Positions 17,477 through 29,845 are shown, numbered from the stretch's first letter. The stretch is DNA of 64,000 bases from Oscillospiraceae bacterium (GCA_015064725.1 SVRQ01000001.1:124001-188000), one strand, 5' to 3'. Notes: generated from the letters alone by a model not told the origin. Numbers and translations: made by a program.

Positions 17477-19066
17477 TCATTTCAACATATCGATCATTTC
17501 TTCAAAGGTCTTTCCTTTGAACAAATTTTTGTAATAATCCAATTCCTCGGAAATTATCTCGTCTATGACCTGCATTCCGAGCAACTCCACGGGCGCTTTA
17601 TCATCCGTAAGGATAAGCTCGCCGCCATTGTAAAGGGTAAGCTTTGAATCTACCGTCATCATCATAGAGGTAAGCTCCGCATTGTTTGAAACGTAACTTT
17701 CCTTGAATGTCTTAACAATATCCTCGTTTTGGGAGGCAAAAACCTCTCTGTTTCCCGCGCAGTCCGCCGTATATACCACGTCGAAAACAGATGCAACGGT
17801 ATCGCAAAGATATTCATTTATAGAGCCTTCGGAATCGGAGCGCATATTAAGGTTCACTATCATAACTCCGTCATCCGTAAGATGCTCCTTGACCTCCGTA
17901 AAAAATTCCGCGCTGGACATCTGAAAAGGTATGGTTATATCCCTGTAGGCATCTACCATAATAACGTCGTATTTTCCGGCACCGCGAAGAAAAGCTCTGC
18001 CATCAAACTCCACACAGGAGATGCGTTCATTTTCAAGAAGCCCAAATCTTTCATAGGCAAGGTCGATTATCTTTTTATCGATCTCCACACCCTCCATAAA
18101 GGTGTTATCAAAATAGCGGTAACACTGCATAGCGTAAGTTCCCGTTCCCATACCGAGTATAAGAATATCAAGCTCTTCTTTTTCCGTAACGCCCGCCATA
18201 TAAGGTGCGGCAAGAGCGTAATCGTAATACATACCCGTAAGAGAGCCGTCTTTTTGAGTTACGGACTGAACACCGAAAAGCACGTTCGTGGAAAGGCGGA
18301 CCTTATCTTCATCCTCCGTAACCTGAAGATAATTGTATATAGACTCATCCTCATAAAGCGTTGTTCCCGCCTCCTGCCAGAACGCAAAACCGGAAAAAGA
18401 GCCGAAAACGGAAAATACCACGGCAAGGCTTGCCGTTACTGCAACCTTAACAAGGCTTTTTCTCGCGCTTATAAAATAAACGAGCGCAATTATAAGAAGT
18501 ATCGCCGCAAAAATTATGAAAGTCCAGGAAGTTCCAACAGCTGGTATGGTTATAAAAGTAGGTGTAAAAGTGCCGATGATAGAGCCTATAGTGTTGAGCG
18601 CGTTGAGCTCGCCAACGGTCTTTCCGTTTTCATCAAGGCTTGTAACGGCATATTTAACAAGTGCGGGCGAAACGCTGCCGAGCATCATAAGAGGGAAGAC
18701 AAAAAGGAGAAGACAAGAGAAAAGTGACGCCCATATCAAAAAGTTTTGTCCCACAAGCATTGCAAGAAGCAGGGAAACGCCTGCTATAACGTATTTTCCG
18801 AGCAGAGGGATCGCCGCCGTCCAAACGGCAACGATAAGTATGCGAAAATACATTTTATCGGGGGAGGGGTTTTTATCCGCCAAGCGGCCGCCCCATATAT
18901 TACCCAAAGCCATAGCTATCATAATCGTGCCGATTATGATAGTCCAAACTATCTGCGAAGAAGAGAAGTACGGCGCAAGAAGTCTGCTTGCGCCAAGCTC
19001 TATCGCCATAACGGACATTCCCGAAAAAAATTCGGTCAAATAAAGAAACCATTTCTTTTTAAGCAT
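17477..19066 (-). CDS. Fused membrane transporter-like/spermidine synthase-like protein
   Basis: A 529-aa fusion. The N-terminal half (about residues 5-225) has seven or so membrane helices in the layout of the fused MFS/spermidine synthase family (FSGMSVMAIELGASRLLAPYF, GGRLADKNPSPDKMY, LNTIGSIIGTF). The C-terminal half (about 250-500) is a Rossmann methyltransferase/spermidine synthase fold with ILGMGTGTYAMQCYRY and MEGVEIDKKIIDLA for nucleoside binding, then VIMVDAYRD. Real polyamine synthesis is unproven for this family. The ATG at 19064-19066 has AAGGAAG 7 nt upstream; a TTG at 19084 has none. It follows recX by 58 nt and may share the recA transcript. Confidence 0.82.
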   Translation of the reverse strand: MLKKKWFLYLTEFFSGMSVMAIELGASRLLAPYFSSSQIVWTIIIGTIMIAMALGNIWGGRLADKNPSPDKMYFRILIVAVWTAAIPLLGKYVIAGVSLLLAMLVGQNFLIWASLFSCLLLFVFPLMMLGSVSPALVKYAVTSLDENGKTVGELNALNTIGSIIGTFTPTFITIPAVGTSWTFIIFAAILLIIALVYFISARKSLVKVAVTASLAVVFSVFGSFSGFAFWQEAGTTLYEDESIYNYLQVTEDEDKVRLSTNVLFGVQSVTQKDGSLTGMYYDYALAAPYMAGVTEKEELDILILGMGTGTYAMQCYRYFDNTFMEGVEIDKKIIDLAYERFGLLENERISCVEFDGRAFLRGAGKYDVIMVDAYRDITIPFQMSSAEFFTEVKEHLTDDGVMIVNLNMRSDSEGSINEYLCDTVASVFDVVYTADCAGNREVFASQNEDIVKTFKESYVSNNAELTSMMMTVDSKLTLYNGGELILTDDKAPVELLGMQVIDEIISEELDYYKNLFKGKTFEEMIDMLK

Positions 19067-19124
19067 AAAAGTGCTTCCTTTCAAAGAGGAGTTTTTTGAT
19101 GTTTTTTACGTCACGGCAAAAGCT

Positions 19125-19772
19125 TTATTTTAAAAGCCTCAAGCCTTCTCTTATATCGTCATATGAAAAGCCGTATCGCATTAGAGATGCAACGGCTTTT
19201 TGTTTTTTGGCTTTATCAGCAAAAATTTCTTTTCCGCCCATCGCTTCTATGCGTTTTCCACATATTATGTGGAAATCCTCATCAAGCTCTTTCATAGCGG
19301 ACTCAACGGCATTTCTTGAAAAACCTTTTTCGTAAAGCGCGGCGGATATTCTGCGCGGACCGTAGAGCTTTTTTTGTGCCATATCGTGTGAAAGCGTTTT
19401 TGCCGCTTCCGTTTCGTTGATATAACCCGTTTTTTCAAGGTGATCCGCAGCATCCGCGGCAATTTCTTTGGAAAAGCCCTTCATTATAAGCTTTCTTACA
19501 AGACTTTTCTTCGTATTATCAGCAAAAGAGAGGATATAAAGTCCTCTCTTTATTGCCGCGGTCTTTTCCGCAAGATATTCTATTTCATCGAGTTTTCCAC
19601 ACGAAATTTCCACTTTTCCACAAGGAAAGTGTGGAAAACCCAACTCAAAAAACATTTCTGCTGTAATTATAAGCTTTTTTTTCTCAATATGTTCGCCGTC
19701 GGAAAGCTCAAAGCAAAGCTCCGTTTCCTCTCCGCCCGAAATAGGGTTCACGGCATAAAGCAATATATTCAT
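19125..19772 (-). CDS. recX: Regulatory protein RecX
   Basis: Modulator of RecA filaments. The 215 aa fit Firmicute RecX. The three-helix repeats are visible in GFSKEIAADAADHLEKTGYINETEAA, KLYGPRRISAALYEKGF and YGFSYDDIREGL. Its ATG is 3 nt after the recA stop, so the two are coupled. The N-terminal 70 residues are the variable region of the family. Confidence 0.9.
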   Translation of the reverse strand: MNILLYAVNPISGGEETELCFELSDGEHIEKKKLIITAEMFFELGFPHFPCGKVEISCGKLDEIEYLAEKTAAIKRGLYILSFADNTKKSLVRKLIMKGFSKEIAADAADHLEKTGYINETEAAKTLSHDMAQKKLYGPRRISAALYEKGFSRNAVESAMKELDEDFHIICGKRIEAMGGKEIFADKAKKQKAVASLMRYGFSYDDIREGLRLLK

Positions 19773-19775
19773 CTA

Positions 19776-20948
19776 TCAATCGTCTGCGGAAACGTCGAGT
19801 ATGCGAAGATCGAGGTTTTCCTTGTCTTCGTCGCCGTCTTCCATATCGAAATCTTCGTCGGGCGGAAGCTCGTCGTCATCCTCAAGAGAATAAGCATCTC
19901 CGGAAGCAAGGTCTATCTTGTCCTTCTGTGCTTTGATCTTTTCCTCTATCTCTGCAAGAAGATCGGGATCGGATTCGATATAATTTTTAGCGTTTTCCTT
20001 ACCCTGACCTATACGTTCGCCGTTGTAAGAGAACCAAGAACCGCTTTTTTGAACGATGCCAAGGTCTATGCCTATATCAACTATCTCACCGGACTTGGAA
20101 ATACCCTTACCGTAGATAATATCAAATTCAGCCATTTTGAAAGGAGGAGCAACCTTGTTTTTAACTACCTTACATTTAACTCTGTTACCGTACATTTCGC
20201 CGCCCTGCTTGAGAGTTTCCGTTTTACGAACGTCGATACGAACGGAAGCGTAGAATTTGAGCGCACGTCCGCCGGGTGTAGTTTCGGGGTTGCCGTACAT
20301 AACACCAACCTTTTCACGAAGCTGGTTGATAAATATAACAACGCTGTTTGTTTTGGAAATAGAACCGGAAAGCTTGCGAAGCGCCTGGGACATAAGACGT
20401 GCCTGAAGACCAACGTGGGATGAGCCCATAACGCCGTCTATTTCCTGCTGGGGAACGAGAGCCGCAACGGAGTCAACAACGATAACGTCAACGGCACCGC
20501 TGCGAACGAGTGCTTCCGTAATTTCAAGAGCCTGCTCGCCGCTGTCGGGCTGAGAAACAAGGAGTCTGTCTATATCAACACCGAGGGCTTTAGCGTAAAC
20601 AGGATCAAGCGCGTGCTCTGCATCTATGAACGCAGCCTCGCCGCCGAGCTTTTGAACCTCTGCCGCGATGTGGAGCGCAACTGTAGTTTTACCGGAGGAT
20701 TCGGGTCCGAAAATTTCCACAATTCTGCCGCGCGGAACGCCGCCTATGCCGAGAGCAAGGTCAAGGGTGAGTGAGCCCGTGGGAATACCCTGCACGTTCA
20801 TACGCGCATTATCTCCGAGCTTCATAATTGTACCCTTACCGAAATCCTTTTCTATCTGTGCAAGCGCCGTGGCAAGCGCTTTCTTTTTTTCTTCCGCATC
20901 CATAGGAGTTGCGGAAACAACTGTTTTTTTCTTTGCTTTTGTTGCCAT
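19776..20948 (-). CDS. recA: Recombinase RecA
   Basis: DNA strand-exchange ATPase and SOS coprotease, 390 aa. The Walker A is GPESSGKTT (residues 81-89), Walker B is around [10 protein letters not shown], and [29 protein letters not shown] covers loop 2 and its flank. The C-terminal tail is very acidic, as usual, though longer than in B. subtilis. AAGGAG precedes the ATG. No LexA/DinR box was recognised just upstream; instead there is a type E palindrome. Confidence 0.98.
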   Translation of the reverse strand: MATKAKKKTVVSATPMDAEEKKKALATALAQIEKDFGKGTIMKLGDNARMNVQGIPTGSLTLDLALGIGGVPRGRIVEIFGPESSGKTTVALHIAAEVQKLGGEAAFIDAEHALDPVYAKALGVDIDRLLVSQPDSGEQALEITEALVRSGAVDVIVVDSVAALVPQQEIDGVMGSSHVGLQARLMSQALRKLSGSISKTNSVVIFINQLREKVGVMYGNPETTPGGRALKFYASVRIDVRKTETLKQGGEMYGNRVKCKVVKNKVAPPFKMAEFDIIYGKGISKSGEIVDIGIDLGIVQKSGSWFSYNGERIGQGKENAKNYIESDPDLLAEIEEKIKAQKDKIDLASGDAYSLEDDDELPPDEDFDMEDGDEDKENLDLRILDVSADD

Positions 20949-20968
20949 ATATACTCCTTAAAATATAG

Positions 20969-21000
20969 GTAGGGGACGGCGCCTTCGACGTCCCGTTTTA
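20969..21000. repeat. Short palindromic repeat, type E
   Basis: GTAGGGGACGGCG then CGACGTCCCG forms GGGACG/CGTCCC arms. It is a variant of the short palindrome family directly upstream of recA. Confidence 0.6.
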
Positions 21001-21053
21001 TCTTTTTTACAAAAATCACGTTTTTTTATAAAATTTGAATTTTTGCTCATTTT

Positions 21054-21515
21054 GCGGACCGTCGGGGACGCCGGTCCCTACAAATAATTTATGTTTTTTT
21101 GCGAAAATCACGTTTTTTACAGAAAAATTCAAAATTTTAACCGTAGGGGCGACCATCGGTCGTCCGTCTTTATTGAATTTTTCGCAAAAATCTCGATTTT
21201 TATAAAATTTGAACTTTTACTCATTTTGCGGACCGTCGGGGACGCCGGTCCGTAAAAACAATTTATGTTTTTTTGCAAAAATCACGTTTTTTACAGAAAA
21301 ATTCAAGATTTTAACCGCAGGGGCGACCATCGGTCGTCCGTCTTTATTAAATTTTTCGCAAAAATCACATTTTTTATAAAATTTGAATTTTTGCTCATTT
21401 TGCGGACCGTCGGGGACGCCGGTCCCTACAAACAATTTATGTTTTTTTGCGAAAATCACATTTTTTATAGGAAAACTCAAAATTTTAACCGTAGGGGCGA
21501 CCATCGGTTGTCCGT
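21054..21515. repeat. Tandem array of ~174-bp units (three A+B palindrome pairs)
   Basis: Type A palindromes at 21054, 21229 and 21402 alternate with type B at 21142, 21315 and 21489. The step between like units is 173-175 bp and between A and B about 87 bp. The AT-rich DNA between them is also conserved. This fills the gap between recA and gyrA. Confidence 0.88.
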
Positions 21516-21559
21516 TTTAATTGAATTTTTCGCAAAAATCTCGTTTTTTATAGAAAAAT

Positions 21560-24112
21560 TCAAATTTCGTCTTCGTCAACTACGGAAGAGGGAACGTCCG
21601 CGTTATTTGCCGTGCTTTCCTTTTCGCTTTCTTCAATAGCCGCGTTTATTTCTTCCTCTTCCTTATCCTCGGATTTTGTTGCCGCAAAGTTAACGATGAC
21701 CGCATTCTCGTTCATACGCATTACGCGAACACCGACGGTAGAGTTGCCGTCATATACGTTAACGTCCGAAACGGGCATACGAATGAGGATACCCTCATTC
21801 GTGATGATCATAATATCGTCATCCTCTGAAACGGTTGCAATGCCCGCAAGCTTACCCGTTTTATCCGTAAGCTTATGGCAAAGTACACCCGTTGTACCGC
21901 GGCTGTGCGCGGTGTAGCCGTCAAAGCCGTTGCGCTTGCCGTATCCCTTTTCAGTTACCGTGATGAGCATCTTTTCTTCATCCACAACGGCAACGCCCAC
22001 AACGTAGTCATCACCCTTGAGCTTGATGCCGCGAACGCCGCGTGCCGTTCTGCCCATTACTCTTGCTTCCTGTTCCTGGAATCGAACCGCTTTACCGTCG
22101 CGTGTTGCGATGATGATATCGTTATCTCCCGTTGTGTGCTTAACAAACTCAAGCTTATCGCCCTCGTCAAGGTTCATTGCTATCTTACCGCCCTTGCGCT
22201 GGAACTCAAAATCCTTTACGTTTGCGCGTTTTACAACACCCTGCTTCGTTACCATAACGAAATATTCGTTATCCTCAAAGCTCTTTATCGCTATAACGGA
22301 AGTAACCTTTTCTCCCTTTTCAAGGTTGATAAGATTTACAAGGTTCGTACCCTTGGAAATATTGGAGGCTTCGGGTATCTGATATACCTTCTTCATAAAT
22401 ACCTTGCCGCTGTCCGTAAACATAAGCAGGTAGCTGTGAGAATGAACGACGATAATATCGTCCACAAAATCCTCTTCCTTGGTCTTCATACCGCGGATAC
22501 CCTTACCGCCGCGGCGCTGTGCGGAGTAAACGGATGCGGAAGAACGCTTGATATAGCCGTCGCGTGTGATCGTTACGACACATTCTTCTTTTTCAATAAG
22601 GTCTTCGTCTATAATATCGTCGATAGCACCGGCGATCTCCGTACGTCTGCCGTCCGCGAATTTTTCTTTTATTTCAAGAAGCTCGTTTGAAATTATTTCA
22701 AGGAGCTTGGATTCGTTTGCAAGAATTTCTTCAAGTTCGCCGATAAGAGCAAGCTTTGCGGCAAGCTCCTCTTCAACCTTTATTCTTTCAAGACCGGAAA
22801 GCTTACCGAGCGTCATATCAACGATAGCCTGTGCCTGTACCTGTGTAAGGCTGAAGCGCGCAACGAGAGCATCTCTCGCTTCCGCAACGGAAGCGGATGC
22901 GCGGATGGTCTTGATAACTTCATCGATATTGTCTATGGCTATCTTCAAGCCTTCGAGAATGTGAACTCTTGCGCGTGTTTTTTCAAGGTCGTATTCCGTT
23001 CTGCGGCGGACTACGTTTTCCTGATGCTTGATATAATGCTCAAGTATCTCTTTAAGACCGAGAAGCTTGGGCTCGCCGTTTACAAGCGCTATCATATTAA
23101 CGGCGCAGGTATCCTGGAGCTGTGTATATTTATAAAGCTGATTAAGTATTACGGCGCCGTTTGCATCGCGTCTGAAATCGACAACGATCTTCATACCGGC
23201 TTTACCGGATTCATCGCGGATATCCGTGATACCCTCTATTTTTTTATCCTTAACAAGGTTTGCCATACTTTCAACAAGCATACTCTTGTTTACCTGATAG
23301 GGGATTTCCGTAATTATAATGCGGCGCTTATCTTCCTCAACGGTTGCGCGGGCGCGGACGATGATTCTGCCTCTGCCTGTTCTGTATGCGTTATAAATAC
23401 CGGAAGTTCCGCAAATAATACCGTTTGTGGGGAAGTCGGGACCCTTTATAAAAGTCATAAGGTCCGCAACCGTTGCATCGGGGTTTTTGATAAGGTGGAG
23501 AGTACCGTCAATGACCTCCCCGAGGTTGTGGGGCGGCACGTTTGTCGCCATACCAACGGCAATACCTACGGAGCCGTTTACAAGAAGGTTGGGGAAGCGC
23601 GCGGGAAGCACATCCGGCTCGCGGAGTCTGTTATCGAAGTTGGGCGAGAAAGGAACTACTTCTTTTTCGATGTCCGTAAGCATAGCGTTTGCTATTTTGC
23701 TCATTCTCGCCTCGGTATAACGGTATGCAGCGGCGCCGTCACCATCGACGTTACCGAAGTTACCGTGGCCCTCTATAAGAGTGTATCTCATATTAAAGGG
23801 CTGTGCAAGTCTTACCATAGAGTCATATACAGCCGCGTCGCCATGGGGATGGTAACGGCCGAGCACGTTACCGACCGTCGTTGCGGATTTACAGAACGGG
23901 CGGTCAAACGTGAGCTTATCCTCGTACATAGCGTAAAGAATTCTTCTGTGTACGGGTTTAAGACCGTCGCGCACGTCGGGGAGGGCGCGCGCCACTATAA
24001 CGCTCATCGCGTATTCGATAAACGCCGTTTTAACGCGCTTCTCCATTGGTATATCGACTATCTTCTGGTTCTGATATGATATGTCTTTATGTTCCATTTT
24101 TTTACCGTCCAT
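21560..24112 (-). CDS. gyrA: DNA gyrase subunit A
   Basis: Breakage-reunion subunit of gyrase, 850 aa. Catalytic tyrosine in AAAYRYTEARMS (about residue 135). The quinolone-resistance region reads GRYHPHGDAAVYDS. The C-terminal beta-pinwheel repeats include the gyrase box as QRRGGKGI. The tail is acidic and extended (EDKEEEEINAAIEESEKE). The ATG at 24110-24112 is 3 nt after the gyrB stop with no clear ribosome site, so translation is probably coupled. A second ATG five codons on (24095-24097) is also possible. Confidence 0.98.
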   Translation of the reverse strand: MDGKKMEHKDISYQNQKIVDIPMEKRVKTAFIEYAMSVIVARALPDVRDGLKPVHRRILYAMYEDKLTFDRPFCKSATTVGNVLGRYHPHGDAAVYDSMVRLAQPFNMRYTLIEGHGNFGNVDGDGAAAYRYTEARMSKIANAMLTDIEKEVVPFSPNFDNRLREPDVLPARFPNLLVNGSVGIAVGMATNVPPHNLGEVIDGTLHLIKNPDATVADLMTFIKGPDFPTNGIICGTSGIYNAYRTGRGRIIVRARATVEEDKRRIIITEIPYQVNKSMLVESMANLVKDKKIEGITDIRDESGKAGMKIVVDFRRDANGAVILNQLYKYTQLQDTCAVNMIALVNGEPKLLGLKEILEHYIKHQENVVRRRTEYDLEKTRARVHILEGLKIAIDNIDEVIKTIRASASVAEARDALVARFSLTQVQAQAIVDMTLGKLSGLERIKVEEELAAKLALIGELEEILANESKLLEIISNELLEIKEKFADGRRTEIAGAIDDIIDEDLIEKEECVVTITRDGYIKRSSASVYSAQRRGGKGIRGMKTKEEDFVDDIIVVHSHSYLLMFTDSGKVFMKKVYQIPEASNISKGTNLVNLINLEKGEKVTSVIAIKSFEDNEYFVMVTKQGVVKRANVKDFEFQRKGGKIAMNLDEGDKLEFVKHTTGDNDIIIATRDGKAVRFQEQEARVMGRTARGVRGIKLKGDDYVVGVAVVDEEKMLITVTEKGYGKRNGFDGYTAHSRGTTGVLCHKLTDKTGKLAGIATVSEDDDIMIITNEGILIRMPVSDVNVYDGNSTVGVRVMRMNENAVIVNFAATKSEDKEEEEINAAIEESEKESTANNADVPSSVVDEDEI

Positions 24113-24115
24113 TCA

Positions 24116-26059
<1,944 letters not shown>

Positions 26060-26077
26060 TCAAAGCCCCTTGTCTTT

Positions 26078-26347
26078 TCATTTTTCGTTTTCCGTTTCGT
26101 TTCTGCGGACCAAGGTCTTTGCGGAAAGAAGCGAAAAGCATATGTTTTCGTTATTTTTGTCGCCGTAAAGGACAAAAGCTCTCGGCACTTCATCCGTTGC
26201 CGTAGTAAGAGAGCCTTTTTTCTCCTTTTCGGAAAGGTACGCGCGCGTGGTTTTGGAAACGGTTGCCGTATCGGCATCGAATATGCCGATAACGTCGCGC
26301 GTGCGGACTATTTTATTATTTCCTATGTGTAGGTACATATTTTTCAT
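26078..26347 (-). CDS. remB: RemB/DUF370 family regulator (YaaB-like)
   Basis: An 89-aa protein of the DUF370 family. The N-terminal MYLHIGNNKIVRTRDVIGIFD and later AFVLYGDKNNENICFSLLSAKTL are family hallmarks. In B. subtilis RemB (YaaB) lies between recF and gyrB and takes part in matrix-gene control. The synteny is the same here. Its relative RemA is a DNA-binding ring. AAAGG lies 6 nt before the first ATG. Confidence 0.88.
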   Translation of the reverse strand: MKNMYLHIGNNKIVRTRDVIGIFDADTATVSKTTRAYLSEKEKKGSLTTATDEVPRAFVLYGDKNNENICFSLLSAKTLVRRNETENEK

Positions 26348-26370
26348 ATAAGACCTTTCTGAAATACGAA

Positions 26371-26840
26371 AGAGGTGTTAAAACGCACGGAATCTCATAG
26401 TGCGAACAAATCTATTGCCTTTTGTTCTTTAGCAAAGTTTTTTTACAAAGCAAAATTCAAATTCTATGAATTTGAAGGCGTAACGCGGAGGTCATTCGAG
26501 TTCTGCTTTAAATTGAAGCGCGTGATAGTAAATCAAAAATTTTAATATAAATTCTCTCGCGTTTTAAACTTTAACTTTGAAATCGGTACTCTTCGACGTG
26601 GTTCCGTGCGATTTTTGCGAGCCTAAGCGAGTGAAAATTGCTCGGGGAGTCGAAATTACCATAGGTTAAAATTCTCACAAGCGGATAAAGCTGCAGGGTT
26701 TTTTATCTTTTTGCGAGCAAACACGGCTTCGCCTTTCGCTAGATACAAACAGCCATTTAGGCTGTTTGTATCTGCTCACTTTAAATAAGAAAAAGCGAAA
26801 TATAATAATTTTGTTAAAACACAACGTGTTTTAACTCTTC
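26371..26840. repeat. LIR element copy 2
   Basis: Contains the conserved LIR core (TCTTCGACGTGG with GGGGAGTCGAA pairing), the CGCGTGAT/CTCGCG centre and the right-hand GAAAAAGC arm. The left terminal hairpin is missing. A perfect extra hairpin, AGATACAAACAGCC with its complement (26741-26773), is inserted in the right arm. Fills most of the gap 26348-26912. Confidence 0.75.
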
Positions 26841-26863
26841 TAAAAAACGCTTGGGCGTTTTTA

Positions 26864-26912
26864 CCTCATCCACCGCATAGCGGTCCCCCTTCCCAAAAAG
26901 GGAAGGCTATTT
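26864..26912 (-). repeat. CCTTCCC-type inverted repeat abutting recF
   Basis: CCGCATAGCGG and CTTCCC/GGGAAG hairpins. A related copy in the opposite orientation lies at 49657-49710. It touches the recF stop codon and could act as its terminator. Confidence 0.6.
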
Positions 26913-28037
26913 TCATCTGTACGAAAACGTTCCGTTTTCGACGTAAATCTTTTGTGAAGCGTTTGCAATAAATTTATCAAAATCGCTCTCCGCGCAGGAG
27001 GTTATTATTACCTGCCTGTCCGCAAGCTTTGAAAGGATATATCTCTTTCTCTCTGCGTCAAGCTCCGAAAGAACGTCGTCAAAGAGGAACACGGGCATCT
27101 CCCCGCTTTTCTCCCTTGCTATCTCGCCCTCGGCAAGCTTCATTGCAAGAGCTATGCTGCGCTGCTGCCCCTGCGAGCAAAAAAGCTTTGCCGCGTGGCC
27201 GTTGAGCTTTATTTCAAAATCATCCTTGTGTGCGCCCGCAAGCGTTACACCGAGTATCTTTTCTTTCTCTGTATTTACGGAAAGTGCGCGTCTGTATCTC
27301 TTCTCGTTTTCGGTAACGTCGAAAAGCTCCTCTCCCGCGCTGCCGCTTATGCTCGTTATATATTCAAATGAAACGTGCTCCGCGCTGCCCGTCATATCGT
27401 TAAGGCAGATGTCAACTATCTCGGAAAGCCTTGCAAGGTATTTTGCGCGTACGGAAGTTATCCTTGCCGCGCACACCGCAAGCTTTTCCGAAAGTATGGA
27501 AAAAGTCATATCGAACGATGCGCCGTAGTTCACATAATTTTTAAGAAGCGCGTTTCTTTGCTCAAGTATCTTTCCGTATTCCATAAGATTTGCAAGGTAG
27601 GAGGGGCTTATCTGCGAAATAGCACCGTCTATAAAAGCGCGGCGCACAGAGGGCTCGTTTTTAACTATGCCGAGGTGATCGGGGAAAAAAAGCACCGCCT
27701 TGAAATTTCCTATAAATTCGGAAGCCTTCAATATCTTTACGCCGTTTTTAAGCATCTGCTTCTTAACGCCGCGCGAAAGGCGCATCTCCATCTTATTTTG
27801 GCGTTCCGCCGTAACGTAAGAGATGGAGATTCTCGCATTTTCCTTTTCAAAGCATATCATATCGCGCTCTTTTGCGTGGCGGAAGCTTTTTCCGCCCGCA
27901 AAAAGATATATTCCTTCAAGGACGTTCGTTTTTCCCTGTGCGTTATTGCCGTAAAAAATATTAACTCCGTTCACAAGCTCGCAGGAAAATTTATCTATGT
28001 TTCTGAAATTTTCAAAAACAGCACTTTCAAGGTACAT
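26913..28037 (-). CDS. recF: DNA replication/repair protein RecF
   Basis: SMC-like ATPase that helps load RecA at gaps, 374 aa. Walker A is GNNAQGKT (residues 30-37). The signature SQGQQRSIALAMKLAE and the Walker B FLFDDVLSELDAERK are present. Its ATG is 3 nt after the dnaN stop. The small S4-domain gene (yaaA) often found between dnaN and recF is absent. Confidence 0.97.
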   Translation of the reverse strand: MYLESAVFENFRNIDKFSCELVNGVNIFYGNNAQGKTNVLEGIYLFAGGKSFRHAKERDMICFEKENARISISYVTAERQNKMEMRLSRGVKKQMLKNGVKILKASEFIGNFKAVLFFPDHLGIVKNEPSVRRAFIDGAISQISPSYLANLMEYGKILEQRNALLKNYVNYGASFDMTFSILSEKLAVCAARITSVRAKYLARLSEIVDICLNDMTGSAEHVSFEYITSISGSAGEELFDVTENEKRYRRALSVNTEKEKILGVTLAGAHKDDFEIKLNGHAAKLFCSQGQQRSIALAMKLAEGEIAREKSGEMPVFLFDDVLSELDAERKRYILSKLADRQVIITSCAESDFDKFIANASQKIYVENGTFSYR

Positions 28038-28040
28038 AGC

Positions 28041-29204
28041 TTATTCTCTCATCTTTACGGGAAGCGCAAGATAAAGGAACTTGGAATCTCCGCTTTCGCT
28101 CTCTCCCTCTATCACCATACTCATAAGCGCAGAGGTAAGGGAAAGCTTGAGCACAGGCTGGTCTGTACTGCGCAAGATCTCTATAAGGTATTTGCAGGGG
28201 AATCCGATAACAAGATCCGCACCCGTCTTTTCTATCGGAATCTCATCAAAGAATTTGCCGTTTATGGAGATGGCGGATACGTTGAGAAGTCCGTTTGTGA
28301 AATTGAATTTAACAGCGCTCTTTACCTGACCCTGAACTCTGTCCTCTGTTACAAGGGAAGCTCTCTCAAGCGCATCCTCAAGAGCATCGCGCTCTACCGT
28401 TACGAAAGTCTTGCATTCCTTGGGATAAAATCTTTCGTATTCTATATAGTTCGCGTCAACGAGGCGGGAGAACATTATCGTTTCCTTTTCCTCGGAGCCG
28501 TATTTCATTTTAAGGGAGAAAATGATGTGCTTTCTTGTAAGGCTGAACTTTATGGGCTCTTCCTTGTCCTCAAGCAAACGCAAAAGCTCCGTTATAGTCT
28601 TGCCGGGGATGATGAAATAAAGCTCTTCCTCGCCCGTTTTGGAGATGATCTCCGTTTTCGTAAGTATTTCGCGCACAGCAAGGCGGAAACCGTCGCACGC
28701 AACTGCTTTTATCTTATCGGAGTTTATCTCGATATAAAGACCGGTAAGCGCAGGGCGTGTTTCATCATTGGAGATAGCGAACGCCGTTTGGTTGATTATC
28801 TTGCGGAGCATACTCTGGGGAAGAGAGAAATGTCTTTCGGGCATAAACTCCGGAATTTTGGGAAATTCACTGCCGGGAAGATAATGGAGCTGGAATTTTG
28901 ATCTGCCGGAGGCAACCGTTACGATATTATTGTCGCCTGTTTCAAGAGTTACCTCTGCGGGCATATATTTTACGATGGACGCAAGCTTTGCGCCGTTGAT
29001 AACAAGGCTGCCGGGGTCGTGGACCACCGCACTTATTTCCGTTTTGATACCCTTTTCAATGTCGTAAGCGCAGACCTGGCATCTGTCATCGCCAACGGTG
29101 TTGATGAAGATACCTTCTATAACGCTTGTCATCTTTTCCGCAACGCAGCCGAGCGAGCGTGTGATGGCAAGCAAGAGAGCTTCTTTTTCAAACGTAGCTT
29201 TCAT
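28041..29204 (-). CDS. dnaN: DNA polymerase III beta subunit (sliding clamp)
   Basis: Processivity clamp, 387 aa, about the usual length. The start MKATFEKEALLLAITRSLGCVAEKM and end KFLYLALPVKMRE are typical. The ATG at 29202-29204 has AAAGGA upstream. A longer frame to 29300 would run into repeat DNA and is rejected. The leader contains a CCGCTTTTTAAGCGG hairpin (about 29219-29235) and is nearly identical to the leader of ahcY. Confidence 0.97.
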   Translation of the reverse strand: MKATFEKEALLLAITRSLGCVAEKMTSVIEGIFINTVGDDRCQVCAYDIEKGIKTEISAVVHDPGSLVINGAKLASIVKYMPAEVTLETGDNNIVTVASGRSKFQLHYLPGSEFPKIPEFMPERHFSLPQSMLRKIINQTAFAISNDETRPALTGLYIEINSDKIKAVACDGFRLAVREILTKTEIISKTGEEELYFIIPGKTITELLRLLEDKEEPIKFSLTRKHIIFSLKMKYGSEEKETIMFSRLVDANYIEYERFYPKECKTFVTVERDALEDALERASLVTEDRVQGQVKSAVKFNFTNGLLNVSAISINGKFFDEIPIEKTGADLVIGFPCKYLIEILRSTDQPVLKLSLTSALMSMVIEGESESGDSKFLYLALPVKMRE

Positions 29205-29252
29205 TTTATATCCTTTCTGCCGCTTAAAAAGCGGCGTAAAATGTTTATATTG

Positions 29253-29845
29253 AGGAGTTAAAACGCTTTGCGTTTTAACAAAATTATTTATTAAACTCAC
29301 TTTTTCTTTTTGAAAGAAAAAGTGACAAAAAGAAGCAAAAAGCCCTTCGCTTTACCTGCTTGTTCTGACACGAACTTTAAATATCGTTCTCAAACAATCG
29401 CGCTGCACACATCGACGTGCAGTTTGCGAAAAAAATTCACTTCAATAGTCGATGTATTTGCGCTCAACTCGAACGTAGGGAAGCAAGTTCTGACTTTTGC
29501 AAAGCCGCGTGATATTTTTAATTTAAATTTTACTTTTGCCATCACGCGTTTTAAAGATAAAATAAGATTTGGGCGCTCTTCGACGTGGTTGGTACGAACA
29601 TATCTATACCCCTTTTTGCTTTGTGCGAAGCTATACTTGGGTTTAATTCTCACTTCGTTCGAAGGGCAAATTCCGTGCGTTTTTTGCAAGCTTGCGAGTG
29701 AAAAATGCTCGGGGAGTCGAAATTACCATAGGTTAAAATTCTCACAAGCCGATAAACCTGCAGGGTTTTTTATCTTTTTGCGAGCTTTTTCTTTAAATAA
29801 GAAAAAGCGAAATATAATAATTTCAAAAACGCTTGTGCGTTTTAC
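29253..29845. repeat. LIR element copy 3, between dnaN and the oriC-like region
   Basis: Full-length copy with TTAAAACGC/GCGTTTTAA outer hairpin, CTTTTTC/GAAAAAG hairpins at both ends, CGCGTGAT/ATCACGCG centre (about 29510-29560) and both core modules. It has an extra hairpin, CTGCACAC...GTGCAG (about 29403-29422). Its inverted close relative is copy 5 at 37444. Confidence 0.8.

Noticed and set aside
21054..21515. CRISPR array
   Set aside because: The repeats are 174-bp units with conserved, not unique, spacers, and no cas genes are present.
29205..29300. Longer N-terminus for DnaN
   Set aside because: The extension lies in the leader hairpin and LIR arm. MKATFEK is the family start and has AAAGGA upstream.
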